This document shows, in pieces, positions 1-10,679 of a stretch of 64,000 nt of DNA. This DNA is from Eunapius fragilis (Eukaryota > Porifera > Demospongiae > Spongillida > Spongillidae). The position numbers and the translations under genes were made by a program. Location: the NCBI GenBank assembly GCA_963681505.1, contig OY811971.1, forward strand, positions 22,826,962-22,890,961, given 5' to 3'. The notes beneath the pieces are model-generated. The model was not told the origin of the DNA and searched no databases. It saw nothing but the letters and a program-made list of their open reading frames with translations. How positions within the stretch are numbered: position 1 is the first letter of the stretch; every line of letters starts with the position of its first letter.

Positions 1-179
1 TTAATATTATCATAAAACATATCATTAATATTATCATAAAACACTGAGGAGCTATATGTAAAACACTGAGAAGCTATATGTAGACCAGCACTTCAAATCT
101 AAACAAACACCATTAATAAAGTTTAACTTGAAACTAAAGTTTAACTTGAAACTATTCTTCTACTCAGGATGGCCCTAGC

Positions 180-540
180 TACCGATCTCACTGTAGAGGT
201 ATTCTAGCGGCCATAAATCTCCGACATCACCTTAGCTTTTGGGCAGTGCTGGAAGATTGAGATAATGGAGGCTAGTCTTACAAGAGCATTCTGGGCCTCT
301 TTGCCCCAGCTCCTGTAACTCTCTACTGAGAAACACATAGCCACCCTAGCTCCTGACACCTTGGGTCATTGAAAGAGTGCTTCCTGCACCATTAGAATTA
401 CAAGTATTATGCTAAGTGGCAGGAGTGAGTGGAAATGTTACTGCAACATCAATAACTCTTTCCCAAGCATCAACTAGCACATCATCCAGACGGGAATTGT
501 TATAGACTATTGCAAGGCCGTTACCAACCGTTGTTCATAC
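180..540 (-). repeat. Relic of retroelement C-terminal domain (intron 9, copy A)
   Basis: Read on the minus strand, this stretch keeps broken pieces of a domain found at the C-terminus of a reverse-transcriptase-like protein family. Visible phrases are 'EFCQHDHLSV', 'DDVLVDAWERV', 'FPLTPAT' and 'LGQRGPECSCKTSL', interrupted by stops. It matches 52561-53106 in copy B almost base for base, so it was already in the intron before the host gene duplicated. The family assignment rests on remembered motif order (RPADVLV..W, then a DVTVTSPL-like block, then WGKEAQ), not on a search. It lies in the intron between the ATPase and membrane-domain exons of copy A. Confidence 0.5.
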
Positions 541-546
541 TGACAG

Positions 547-1170
547 GTGATCATGTTGACAGAACTCTGCGAAGGTATTCCAGTGGACCAAGGCCAAAGT
601 TGCCCTCACTGTCCTTCCTGTGTGATAGATGACTTTGGCCATCACTCCCTCACTTGCAAACATGGAGGGGATGTGGTTTCGCGACATAATAAGCTCAGGG
701 ATGTGTTTTATGACTTCTGCCAACGTGCTTGCTTGGGTCCACGTCTGGAAATGGATTGTGGGGCGGGATCCGATTCTCAATCCCGCCCAGCAGATGTTCT
801 TGTTCCTAACTGGGACCTTGGCAAGCCGGCCACCTTTGACTTGTCCGTCACGTCTACGCTACAATCAAGTATTCTGCTAGAAGCGAGCGTGACGGCTGGT
901 TCGGCAGCCCTGTTGGCTGAGAACAGAAAACACAACAGCAGCGACAAAAAGTGTGATGAATTGGGTTGGGCTTGTATCCCACTTGTTGTTGAGACCTACG
1001 GGTGTTGGGGGCTGAAGCAGTGGCAGAATTATCAAAGCTTGCAGGTCGTCTCTCTATCAGGAATAATGAACTAAAGTCCAAGACCATTTTTAGCCTGTAC
1101 AGCCGCCTAGGGTTGATATTAGTAAGGGCGAACTGTAGAGCTATCCTATCTAGGTTAACATGACTGTTAA
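547..1170 (+). pseudogene. Retroelement C-terminal domain fragment (RT-associated, nuclease-like)
   Basis: An open frame of 175 codons (547-1074) carries a Cys/His cluster (CPHCP...DDFGHHSLTCKHGGD), then RHNKLRDVF, RPADVLVPNW, a FDLSVTS block, and LGWACIPLVVETYG. After the stop at 1072-1074 the same frame continues with 'TKSKTIFSLYSRLGL' and 'RAILSR', the usual tail of this family. I know this layout as the C-terminal part of large reverse-transcriptase-containing ORFs common in sponge and cnidarian genomes. The D..FD-V-T pattern resembles a PD-(D/E)XK nuclease core, but that is inference. No RT domain is present here, so it is a fragment. It is on the opposite strand to the flanking relics and absent from copy B. 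Confidence 0.55.
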
Positions 1171-1299
1171 AGGACATATTTTAGTGTATATAATAATAAA
1201 TGTGCATTTATTCCTTTTTATAATCCTCATTAATATGACATTGTTTATTATTAATAACATTTATTAAAAAAAAATTCTAATCAATCTACAGTTCTACTT

Positions 1300-1690
1300 A
1301 CAAATACATAAAATCACCACTAACATTCCACTAACCTACCCTTGGTCAGCCTCCCTTACCATGATGGCCTTTGCTACAGACCTCACCAATGACATATTGC
1401 AGTGGTCATAGATTACATTGAGCATTTTGTGTTTGGGGATGGCCTGGCTGATGGAAACCAGAAAGGTAAGCAGGAAAAAACACTCAGAGCCTCCTTCCCC
1501 AATTGCCATGCATTTCTGCAGCTAACAATGTATGCATCCTGGCACCTGGTATGTCGTTGGCAGCATGCTTTCAACGTTATCAGCATAAGCTGCTGCCCCC
1601 ACTGATGCACTGGCATTATGGGAGTAAGAGGAAAAGTGACTGTAACGCTGGCTGCTGACTTTCCCCTGTCAGGATATCAGCAGAATGGGA
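1300..1690 (-). repeat. Second RT C-terminal relic in intron 9 of copy A
   Basis: Minus-strand frames show a decayed version of the same C-terminal tail (a VxSCRNxWQLGKEAL block followed by PSPNTK and a degenerate SLVRSVAKAIM-like end). It is colinear with 55500-55860 in copy B with only scattered differences, including the downstream sequence up to the ATPase exon. It therefore belongs to the duplicated host locus, not to a later insertion. Confidence 0.45.
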
Positions 1691-4579
1691 GTTGATATGG
1701 TCCCCTAAGCCTTAAATCCCACTTCAACCCTCACAGAAAAATGAACCCGATGACAAAAGATATTATTTTATCATTTATCATCTTTCTTGTTATAACTGTC
1801 CAATATCACGCATCTACTGCCATCACTCACCTTGCCATCCGCAAGTAGCACTAGGCGATTGAACATGTGGAATATCTCTAGCCTTGGTTGGTGAATAGTT
1901 AGGATGACTGTTCTTTTCGAATCAGCCAGTCTGTTGAGGTGTGTCAGCAGTTCACGCGATGACGTGGCATCCAGTCCTGAGGTGGGCTCATCCAAGAATA
2001 GCACACTTGGAAGTTTAAGTAGCTGTAGGGCTATTACAAGTCGCCTTTTCTATTAAATACATTGTTAAAGTAAACATGTTCCATAGTCAGGCATACACCA
2101 AAGGCTATTTGCTTAATAGTCATACTTAAACGAGTACAGCCGTGACTACATACCTGGCCTCCACTCAGTCCTGCACCAGTGGCACCTCCTACAACTGTAT
2201 CAGCAAGCTGTTGCAACTCACTCTGAGGTGGTGTGAGAAGTGAACAAAGTTTATCATTTCCCCCATAAAAAAGTAAACCAACATCAATACAAAAATGAGG
2301 TGGGAACAGAAATCAAAAAATAAACATACCACTGCCAAAACTTGTTCAATTCGTTGGAATTTGTCCTCAATTGAAAAAACATTTGGTAGTTTGACCTGGG
2401 CAGCCAAGGTGAGGTTCTCCCTCACTGTCAGCTCCTCATAGTAGGGTGTGGCCAACTGGAGGACGTAGCCAGTATTGGCAGTGTACCATGCCCTGACTTG
2501 GTGCACCGGTTGCCCGTTGACAAAGATATGACCCTACATGTACATTGCACACACAGCATATAGTTAGCTTTAACATATGTGCTATGCACAACACATATAG
2601 TGATTGCATTTTGTGACAAATATTCTTTCCTCTTCCACCCTATTTACTCCATTCAACATGGAAACTCATATTGTTGCTTACTATGCCATTTGCCTTCAAA
2701 CGCATGTCTCATATATCTCAGCCAACACCTCATACTAAATACAATACTACAAATTGGATGGAGCATTCACCACATACCTCCACATTCCCAGTACGCCTTC
2801 CAGTTAAAAGATCAAGAAGTGTTGTTTTTCCACAACCTTAAATACAGCGATTACATTGGAAATGGCAGTCAAGTATACATCTTGCAGTGCTTGCACAGAC
2901 ATACACACACATACCTGATGGTCCCATGATAGCACATAAGTCTCCTGGGTTGAAGTAGATGGAAACACCTTTCAAGATCTCTTTGGTGGTGTAATAATGT
3001 TTTTTATTTGATGGTGTCTGTCGGCTTTTGCGCTGCATTGTACGGAATAGAAAGAAATTTATTGTGGAACATTTGGGAATAAAATTAATGCTGACTATTG
3101 TGCTCTTTTTCTTGGCAATGTGTGCCAGATATTCATGGATAGAGTTGAATGTTGCTGGATCTGAGAAATAGAATTAGCTGATCTCTTAATAGCCGAGTAT
3201 AAAATGCACTAACCAGAACCAAGATCCGTAGTGTTATCTACATGCCACTGGTGATGCAATGCAGTTGCAATATGCCCTTATGCGTCTCAGACTAATTCTG
3301 GCTAAATCATCACGGGTCAAAACTTATTATACAGAGTTCTCTCCCCTCATACGGGTATGCTCTGCACCTCACGACTGTGTTGGTAATGTGTCAGAACATG
3401 AGGCTAGTGTCTCTTATCATCCTAAGTCCTGCACAATATCTAGCGTACCATGTAGCTATTCTAACATATTTCACCAACAATCTCCTCTAAGCCACTTACC
3501 AGTTAGAAGTGGAGCACTATCTGTGTCATCACGGTTCTCGAGCCTCTTCAGGACAAGTGGTAAAGAGTCATCTTTTTTCTCGTCTTTGACTTGGGTGGTT
3601 CTCACAGTGACAGAATAGTGGAGGTCCAGACATGACACTGAAACACCTGCTTCATCAGCACAGAGGGGAAACTGTGTTGTGGAATTAATGAGATAGCATG
3701 AATTATATACTTTCCGTTCCGAAAAATTCTTTATCAATGTTTGTCACATGAACCACTATAGGGCAAGTTTCAAACTCGAGTTCTACCTCCAAATCCTTTT
3801 CGTCCATTTGCTGCTTCAAATGTGCCAGGTAACCCTTCTGCTTCTGATTCAAATTTAGCAACCACAACCAGAAGACTCCCTTGGCCAGCAGGCAGCTGAG
3901 GGCAATGACCACAACAATCGTCAGCAGCACGATCTTGACATGTGCACTCCAAATGTTTGATGGGGGAGAGCCCAGAATTATCCTGTCCGGACACATGGTG
4001 CTGCAGTGAGGCCCAGAGCAGTTGTCCCTGATAGCCACAACCGAACTGTAGCGATCGGGGTACCACTGGCCGAGGGCATCACGAATGGTAGTCTTATTGG
4101 CTCCCGCCTGCATTGTAATCCATGCGTATGGTTCCATGAATTGACTGTTTCAAGAGGAGCCGGGGTCACATGTAATATTTAAATCACAATTGTTCATTAC
4201 ATACATGCAATTCAGCGTTCTTGGGAATCACGATAGGCAAGTACCGTATATATAGAGCTCCTCAAACCAGATGTAGTCCATGCAGCTTAATTTACTCTTT
4301 AGATACATAACGGTATCACCATGATACGCATCAAACGGGAAATAGAACTGAGGTTTATTTAAAATACAGTAGTTTAAAAACACCATGCAGGTTTAAAATA
4401 AAATAAAAAAACACTAGGCAATTAATGTAACCATGTTGCTTTAAGATATCCAAATTTGTTCCCCAGCATTGTGTGCCACTACCCAAAACATTTACTGTTT
4501 TACAAGAAATTATGTGTAGACTTTTTTCTAGGGCATGTGTTGTTTGTGTGCTAAATATAGGACTATGACATTTTCCCTT

Positions 4580-4679
4580 CTGATAAGACCTTGTTTCCTT
4601 GCTTTTTACACCACCAATGTCATAATCAAATCCTATATCCCACCAACTTTCTCGTAGAGAATGTTTTTATTTACTTGTA
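4580..4679 (-). repeat. Half copy of a foldback MITE
   Basis: About 100 bp in intron 1 of copy A match one arm of the foldback elements at 34570-34838 and 55149-55432 (GCTTTTTACACCACCA ... TAGAGAATG ... ACTTGT). The other arm is missing. It is absent from the corresponding intron of copy B, so it arrived after the duplication or was lost from B. Just right of it the run GCTAGCTAGCTAGC sits in a small imperfect palindrome (4720-4745). A ~45-bp direct repeat (about 4469-4515 and 4768-4812, GTGCCACTACCCAAAACATT) flanks the whole insertion. Confidence 0.6.
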
Positions 4680-5337
4680 TATATTGCTCTAAGCTAGCTA
4701 AGTAACCCACACTAGTTATATAGCAGGCTAGCTAGCTAGCTAGGCTAACGTACTAGTTAATTAATTATGTGTGCCACTACCCAAAACATTTACTGTTTTG
4801 CAGGAAATTAATGCTATATATTCAGTCTTTCTAACATTCTGTTTACCAAACTGTGACCGCTACGTGCAAGCGGACCACATTTTCCAATGCATGACAAACC
4901 TGAAAGCCCCAAATGATACGGACACATCCACAGCCTGGCTACCAAGCAGGTTCCCCTCCCCCCACAGTGTGGAGGTCACCAGGTAGATGTGTTGGAAGCA
5001 CTCGGTCACGTAATAGCTCAATTTCTTTACACCATCGCTGATCACCGACAGGCTGCCGTTCATGGCTCCACCGTACTCAGAAACAGTCTGTAAAAACCTT
5101 ACGGCCAGTCCTGCGCCAGCATTCTTTGACCTTCCAACTTCTGTTGTATTCAGACCAATAAGAGAATTAGCCAATAGGTACACGTCGTACAAACCAAATA
5201 TGACAAACGTCGGGACGTCTTTTAATGGGTAGTACTGTGGAGTACTTAGCATACAGAAGGCAGAGAAGCAGCAAGGAGAGCCGCGGGACATGTCCCCGCA
5301 CGTGACATTTGTCGTATCTGTCGCCTTCATGATACTG

Positions 5338-5545
5338 CACTGTTAAAAAAAAGGTGTTACCGCAACACACTTCGGGGTGTTCGTATGGATATTTAAAAAT
5401 GACACCCCCTGGGGTGTAGTGGTAACCGCTTAGGAGTGTTACAGCTAACACCTCTGAAGTGTAGCCAGTACACTCTATTGGGTGTTGACAGAGGTAACAA
5501 TATCTCGTATATTTACCGTAAATTGATGATCCCAACATAAATTGA
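5338..5545. repeat. Subterminal AACACC-type repeats, left end
   Basis: At least eight copies of GGTGTT/AACACC or close variants (GGGGTGTT, GACACCCC, GAGTGTT, TAACACC, GGGTGTT) lie in the first 200 bp, in both orientations. A matching cluster occupies 10440-10679 at the other end. Such arrays are known transposase-binding sites in CACTA elements; binding here is inferred. Confidence 0.55.
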
Positions 5546-5820
5546 TATTAATAAACTATACAACAGGTCCAATTGATTTTAATAAAATGATGATAAATAA
5601 ATACAACATGAAGAACACATATATATACGAAAGTTAGAAGTCTTTGCACGCCATGACGCTCGAGCAGGTTATTTCTCTGGTTCAGACACTAAACAAAATA
5701 AGAGAACACATAAAGGTCAGGTTACAGTACAAGACATGTCTGACCTTAAATCTTGGCCTTCGCGAAGGAGTATACTGTAACAACGCCGTCGACCGCACTG
5801 ACAGCGAAATACATTGTTCT

Positions 5821-6022
5821 GGCTTACCTCGATAGCTTGGTAGGGCGTGTCCTTTTAGTCTTGCGAACTTTGTAAAATAAAATAGGGCGTATTTGAACGC
5901 GTGAAAGGGAACTGACGTGTATGGCTTACCCCGATAGCTTGGTAAGGCATGTCCTTTTAGTCTTGCGGACTTTGTAAAATAAAATAGGGCGTATTTGAAC
6001 GCGTGAAAAGGAACTTACATGT
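5821..6022. repeat. Two-copy 102-bp tandem repeat
   Basis: Units 5821-5922 and 5923-6022 both begin GGCTTACC.CGATAGCTTGG and contain AATAGGGCGTATTTGAACGC. They differ at only a handful of positions. The repeat lies inside the CACTA-like insertion and is non-coding as far as I can see. Confidence 0.8.
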
Positions 6023-6362
6023 ACCTCGATTCCTCACGCGTATAGTGAGGTAGCGTGCGCTGTAGTAGCTGGGTAGCACGGTAGTAGAATTTTCCTTAGC
6101 GTATATAGCCGAGAAGTGGATTTGTACAGGCATTCCGAACTGCTGTACTAGTATCCCTACCAAGAACAACTCGATGCACTCTCTTCAAGGCACCCAACTG
6201 TTGTTAATTGAACGACGCATCGCTAAATGTTTGAAGAAAACAACTGGGTTTAAACCAAGCAAAACATCACCATGCCTATTACCTTTCACGAACACTTTAT
6301 ATTTTAAAAAGGTCACGGAGAACGTGCTATTAAGGGTCACGCATGCGCAATGAAAAATACCC

Positions 6363-6613
6363 TGGGGTCGAGGCAGCGAAAAGGGACCTAGCGCATATTT
6401 TTTCAAGTTTTCAAAATATTTCATATTCAGAGAGACACCTATGTCCTCTACAACTTCTTTCATACACACTGGAAATTAGCCTGTCCATCATGGGGTTACA
6501 GGGTCCCGAATTTTTAATTACGCGTACATTTTTATTACACATGTGGACTTTGATGCTCCTTCCTGGAAATTTTTATAATATGCGCTAGGTCCCTTTTTGC
6601 TGCCTCGACCCCA
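6363..6613. mobile_element. 251-bp MITE with ~37-bp terminal inverted repeats
   Basis: The left end TGGGGTCGAGGCAGCGAAAA and the reverse complement of the right end agree for about 37 bp with one mismatch, running through AGGGACCTAGCGCATATT. The core is AT-rich with no coding potential. I could not identify a clear target-site duplication, so the superfamily is unknown. It is nested inside the larger insertion at 5338-10679. Confidence 0.7.
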
Positions 6614-7443
6614 TTTACTCACTAGAAGTTCAATGTTTTTATCAACATGAACACAAAACATGGATACATATTAATACTGATAAAAAGTTGATCCAATTAT
6701 GACATCATGCTGGTGCCAAGCTTAAGCATGCATGATATGCCAAATGTGGCACCATTTCAGATATTCATACAATATGGCACATGTGGAATCAAAATGCTAC
6801 CCTGCTATTGACTGACCCATCACATGATCTTCATGGCAACCAGTCTGGTCCAAGTCACATGATCCCCTCTATGGCAACCTTTGGTAATGGTCCCCACAGC
6901 CATTTCCTCCTCACTCGCTAAAACCTTGTCTGCATCAGGAGTCTTCTCAGTTGTCTCTTCCTTTACAAACATGTCTTCCTTACCCTCAGTTCATCCTACA
7001 TGTATACCTCAGACTACTTGCCTCTCACTATAGTTACTTAATTGCCTCTCCCTACTTGTCAACACGCTATGTAGTGCTACACATCGATAATAATTATATT
7101 CTCATCCATAAAAATAAACAATAGATGGAGCAACAGAAAACTAAGGGCAACCCAGATGCGCTTTTATAAGAGTTACAAGGAAGAGCAGATAAAGAAGTGG
7201 CTAGCAACTACGCACTAACGACCAACATATGCAATCAATCTGTGTACATACTTTCACATTACCACGACTCAAAAAGCTTTTGGCAGTGTGGTATAACCTC
7301 AAAGTTTGATACACATGTATTTGTTCAGCAGTTACAATAGTAACATGAATCAAAATGACAAAAAGGAATAAGCACTTAGTCAGAGTACAGAAAAAAATGA
7401 TTAGTTACTATAGTCAATCCAGGCATACAGCAAAAATGATCAG

Positions 7444-7722
7444 TTACAATAGTCGATCCAGTGTTGACTTGACACAAACAGCTAGGGTAGGTATTTTCTG
7501 ACTATCCTGGATGTCTAGAATATAGAATTGTCCAAATGTAAGGAATGCTAGACTGGATTTTGGATACTCTATATTAAAGGCAAAGTATGCTCCATACAGA
7601 GACTTGATAGCCTCCCAGCAAGTTGGCTTCTCTACCAGGATCTCTTGTTCGGTAACAACAAAGATTTGTGGGGCAGTAGAGTCATGATTCACTATAAGTA
7701 TGTAGGGCCAGTTTTGTCCCAC
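7444..7722 (-). pseudogene. Transposon-associated protein fragment (fish/invertebrate 'SAMD3-like' type tail)
   Basis: This 92-codon ORF reads PYILIVN, then FVVTEQEIL, then a YGAYFAFNIEYPKSSLAF-like block and ends in stop. The layout (a short 'PYIL..' segment, a helix with 'YFAFNI.YPK', then 'LTFGQFYIL') resembles the C-terminus of transposon-borne proteins often labelled SAM-domain-containing-3-like. That comparison is from memory. A second minus-strand coding piece at 8340-8576 (WRELVAIVGTDNEE, SKKEAESRE) may be an upstream exon of the same gene, with the CA repeat in the intron. Both lie within the CACTA-like element. Confidence 0.35.
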
Positions 7723-7955
7723 AGTTTGTACAGCCTGTTCCAGTTGGGTACAAATCTGTCAGGAAAATGTTTTTTGACACCTACAGATGTTTGCTCACTC
7801 CCCTCCTCCTCCACCTCTAAGCCCCTCAGTATTTAGAAAACTCACAGACATTCAGAGCACAACGTTGATACTTTTGCTCGCATATTTCTTGGGCGTAAGT
7901 AAGGCATTGAGTAGCTCCAAAGAGTGCAGTTCGCTCAGTGTATTTGCTGTCCAAA

Positions 7956-7956
<1 letters not shown>

Positions 7957-8011
<55 letters not shown>

Positions 8012-8056
8012 TACACACACACATGCACACACACATGTGCGCACACACACACAAAT
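7957..8056. repeat. CA microsatellite
   Basis: A run of about 25 CA units is followed by interrupted CACATG/CACACA units. It is inside the insertion at 5338-10679 and produces spurious His/Thr or Cys/Val ORFs on both strands. Confidence 0.95.
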
Positions 8057-8339
8057 TTGAACATGTGTAAACAAACAGAAACAGTCACTACTTGTAAATC
8101 ACAAGTGTTTATGTGCATGCATTGTTATTTATACTGAAAAGTTTAGCTGGCATTTAGAAAAATTCTAAATCATTTTATCAAGACCCTATATAATTTTAAA
8201 GATGGTGTTTATTATATGCCAATATACCAGAGCTATCTAACTTTAATAAAATGAAATGTGTCAAAGCCATAATATCTTTTCGTATCTGTACATAACTACA
8301 ACTACCCCTTTTCACAGTCATTATTCACAGCAAAGATTA

Positions 8340-8576
8340 TCTGTATAAACATGTAAAAATAGCCTCTTTACAATTACCTTCCTCATTTGTGCAATTCTGT
8401 ATCTCACTGAGCTGAGCTTTAAGTATAGCAGAAATATTCTCCCGACTTTCAGCTTCCTTCTTTGACAGTCTGTACACTTTAGGAATCATCATTTTCCATC
8501 TCTCACTAGCCACTTCCTCATTGTCAGTGCCAACTATAGCCACCAGTTCCCTCCAAAGCTGAAGGGTACAAAACAC
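8340..8576 (-). pseudogene. Possible upstream exon of the transposon-borne gene
   Basis: A charged ORF (WRELVAIVGTDNEEVASERW, then SKKEAESRENISAIL and QNCTNEEG) precedes the fragment at 7444-7722 on the same strand. It is followed on the minus strand by the sequence running into the CA repeat. I do not recognise a domain. Its helical, acidic-basic composition looks coding and not random. No start codon context or splice site was decisive. Confidence 0.3.
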
Positions 8577-9049
8577 TAAATGAAGCTAAAGACTGTCCAT
8601 CATTAATATTTAATGCATGTTCAGAACTCGTTTTGAATGACAAATACATGTATGTGCATGAACATAAAATATTTGTAAATTCATTACTACTATCACCCGG
8701 TCCGCATCTTCCTAATCAGATTGTGAAGGGAGGATCCTCTCCCACCTTTGATTACCATACCCCCCCCCTCCCCATTTTCTTACACCTCCCCAATCCAATT
8801 CTCCTACACTGTACCTCCCTAATCAAAACTATCATCCTCCTCACCCTCCTTCCCCCAGCCTCCTCCCCCTTACACTTCCTGTATCATCCTCACAAGCATC
8901 TCCATCATCCTTATAGTACACGCTCTCTTGTCCTCCCCCTGCTTACACAACAAAACTAGGTAACCCCAATTGAGTTAATGAGACGTGTTTTTCATGAGTG
9001 AAAAAAAAAAAACGATGTCATCGTTATATAAACACATATATTTTTAATT

Positions 9050-9260
9050 GCAGGGCTAAATGGGTCACCTTTGCTGGTCAGAAGTATCAAACTATGTGTA
9101 TTGTTATTCTAGGAGTGGATGAAGACTACCCTATGTTTGGGCAAGTTAAGGAACTGTACATGATTGATACCACAAAACCTATGGCAATTGTGACTGTAAT
9201 GTCAACGCTTGCATTCAACGAGCACTACCATGGCTATACATTGAGTTATTCAACCTCTAC
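9050..9260 (+). pseudogene. C-terminal fragment of a transposon-encoded protein
   Basis: After a run of A residues and an acceptor-like TTTTTAATTGCAG at about 9042-9054, the frame reads AKWVTFAGQKYQ, CIVILGVDEDYPMFGQV and FNEHYHGYTLS. The pattern W-V-x-Y, V-x-DED-x-P-x-FG-x-V and F-x-x-HYHGY is characteristic of the C-terminal segment of proteins carried by several animal DNA transposons, including CACTA-like ones (from memory). The frame runs into the hAT insertion that starts at 9266, which supplies the present stop. Confidence 0.45.
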
Positions 9261-9265
9261 CAGGG

Positions 9266-9839
9266 CAGGGCCGTAGAGAGGGGGGGGTAAGCAGGGTATG
9301 TTACCCCGGGCCTCAGGGTGTAAAGGGGCCTCCGGGTCCAGAAAATATTATTCCTACAATTGGGGGGTTGAAGGAATCATCATCAAATGTGATGCTTCAG
9401 CGGCGGATCCGGAGGGGGGGGGGGGGGGGGGGTAACTCAGTGCACGTGTCTCCCCCCCCCCCCCCCCCCCCCCCTTCCAAATATAAATTCATAACTTTTT
9501 GGGCTGCATTTTATAATAATAGCCGCATGCTTGCGCCACCTATTGATACCCGTACGCATTAACTCTACTAGTGTACTATATCCTGGGCCCCCTGATATGC
9601 GATCATACCCCCCTTCCCCCACTTTTTATATTGGGCTAGAAACCGACAGCACCCACCACCCCCCCCCCCCCCCCGCTTTTCGTATCGGGCCAGAAGCCAA
9701 AAGCACCCCCCTCCCCAGCCACACCCACCATCCGTGCCCCACCCCCCCTATAACCTGGATCCGCGGCTATGCTTGGCATGGGTGAGGGGCCTCATTAACT
9801 TAAATACCCCGGGCCTCCGTGCCGCTCTCAACGGGCCTC
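9266..9839. mobile_element. hAT-like MITE, 574 bp, with 8-bp target duplication
   Basis: The element starts CAGGGCCGTAGAGAGG and ends with the near-inverted ...CTCTCAACGGGCCTC. It is flanked by the exact 8-bp direct repeat TACCAGGG (9258-9265 and 9840-9847). An 8-bp duplication and CAGGGCC-type tips are diagnostic of the hAT superfamily. The interior has no ORF and holds unusually long homopolymers: G runs near 9280 and 9412-9432, and C runs at 9451-9474 and about 9659-9674. It is nested in the CACTA-like insertion. Confidence 0.8.
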
Positions 9840-10439
9840 TACCAGGGTAATATCTCTCAAAACATTGTACAGTCCTTTTCCACTCCATGCTAGAAGATGT
9901 CCAAATGGCGACAGATTGGTGGTAATGAAGCACCATATATCTGGAACAGTTCAAAGTTAAAGCGTACATATACTATCCTGTATGAACTGTATTGACTGTA
10001 ACAGGTGATAGACATGATTTTATTGTGTTGGTACCAGATGATTACTATGCTCCTCCTTGAGCTACATGTGATAACATATGAAAAACTTGTGTCCAACAAT
10101 ATATATATGTTCCCATGTAATTTTACTATTAGGGTGTGGTCTAACTAGAATCCAGATGGAGTTTTAACACTGTGACGTGGTGCGCATACATGAACCACTG
10201 CACGCAAGCCTTCTTAAACACAGCTTTGTTGTATACCGTTATTGCACGTTGTAAAAGCGACGCTAACGTGTACAAACGCACTACCCACACCGACGAACGC
10301 CCGCCAAGGCCAGCGTTTAGTACTGTAAGTCGTGTGCGTGCGTACATACCTTAAAGATAACGTTCGGCTTTAAAGTTCAATCCAACTACGAAGTCTGTCA
10401 CAGCTGCCATAGCATCTTGCCAACCACGCCCTCAATCCG

Positions 10440-10679
10440 TCAAACAAACAAGGCTGGGAACGCGTTCACTGGGGTGTAATGCGGTAAATCAGTGCTATGA
10501 CAACACACCTTTTAAATGTCTTAACACTCCATTATTGGTGGGATACGGTGCTAACACTCTCGCGTAGTCTGCCAACACCCATAGGTGTAAGCTGAACACC
10601 CTAGTGTGTTATCATAGCACCCCATGGGCTGTAACACCCCTCAGACCTAACACCCCTCGGGCCTTTTTTTTTAACAGTG
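10440..10679. repeat. Subterminal AACACC-type repeats, right end
   Basis: About ten copies of AACAC(C/T)/GGTGT motifs lie within 240 bp and end at the CAGTG tip. They mirror the left-end cluster. On the host's minus strand the opposite tip reads TTTTTTTTAACAG just before the resumed exon, which resembles a splice acceptor. Confidence 0.55.

Larger units (their letters stand above)
5338..10679. mobile_element. CACTA/EnSpm-like DNA transposon inserted in exon 1 of copy A
   Basis: The ends are inverted: CACTGTTAAAAAAAAGG on the left and the complement of ...TTTTTTTAACAGTG on the right. Copy B supplies the uninterrupted site (GATACTGAATACTCC), which shows a 2-bp target duplication, TG at 5336-5337 and 10680-10681. 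CACTG/CAGTG tips and a 2-3-bp duplication fit the animal CACTA (EnSpm) group. Both ends carry many AACACC/GGTGTT motifs within 200-240 bp, typical transposase-binding subterminal repeats. The interior (5.34 kb) holds decayed coding fragments on both strands, a microsatellite and two nested MITEs. No intact transposase ORF is visible, so it is probably non-autonomous now. Family assignment is inferred from the ends. Confidence 0.75.

Noticed and set aside
5821-6022. Possible CRISPR-like or regulatory repeat array
   Set aside because: Only two long units with no spacers, in an animal genome. It is a simple tandem duplication.
7787-8137. ORFs made of His-Thr or Cys-Val repeats over CA/TG tracts (also at 15374-15673, 17786-17989, 23646-24146, 29548-30394, 31034-31271)
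   Set aside because: They are translations of dinucleotide repeats and open in several frames on both strands.
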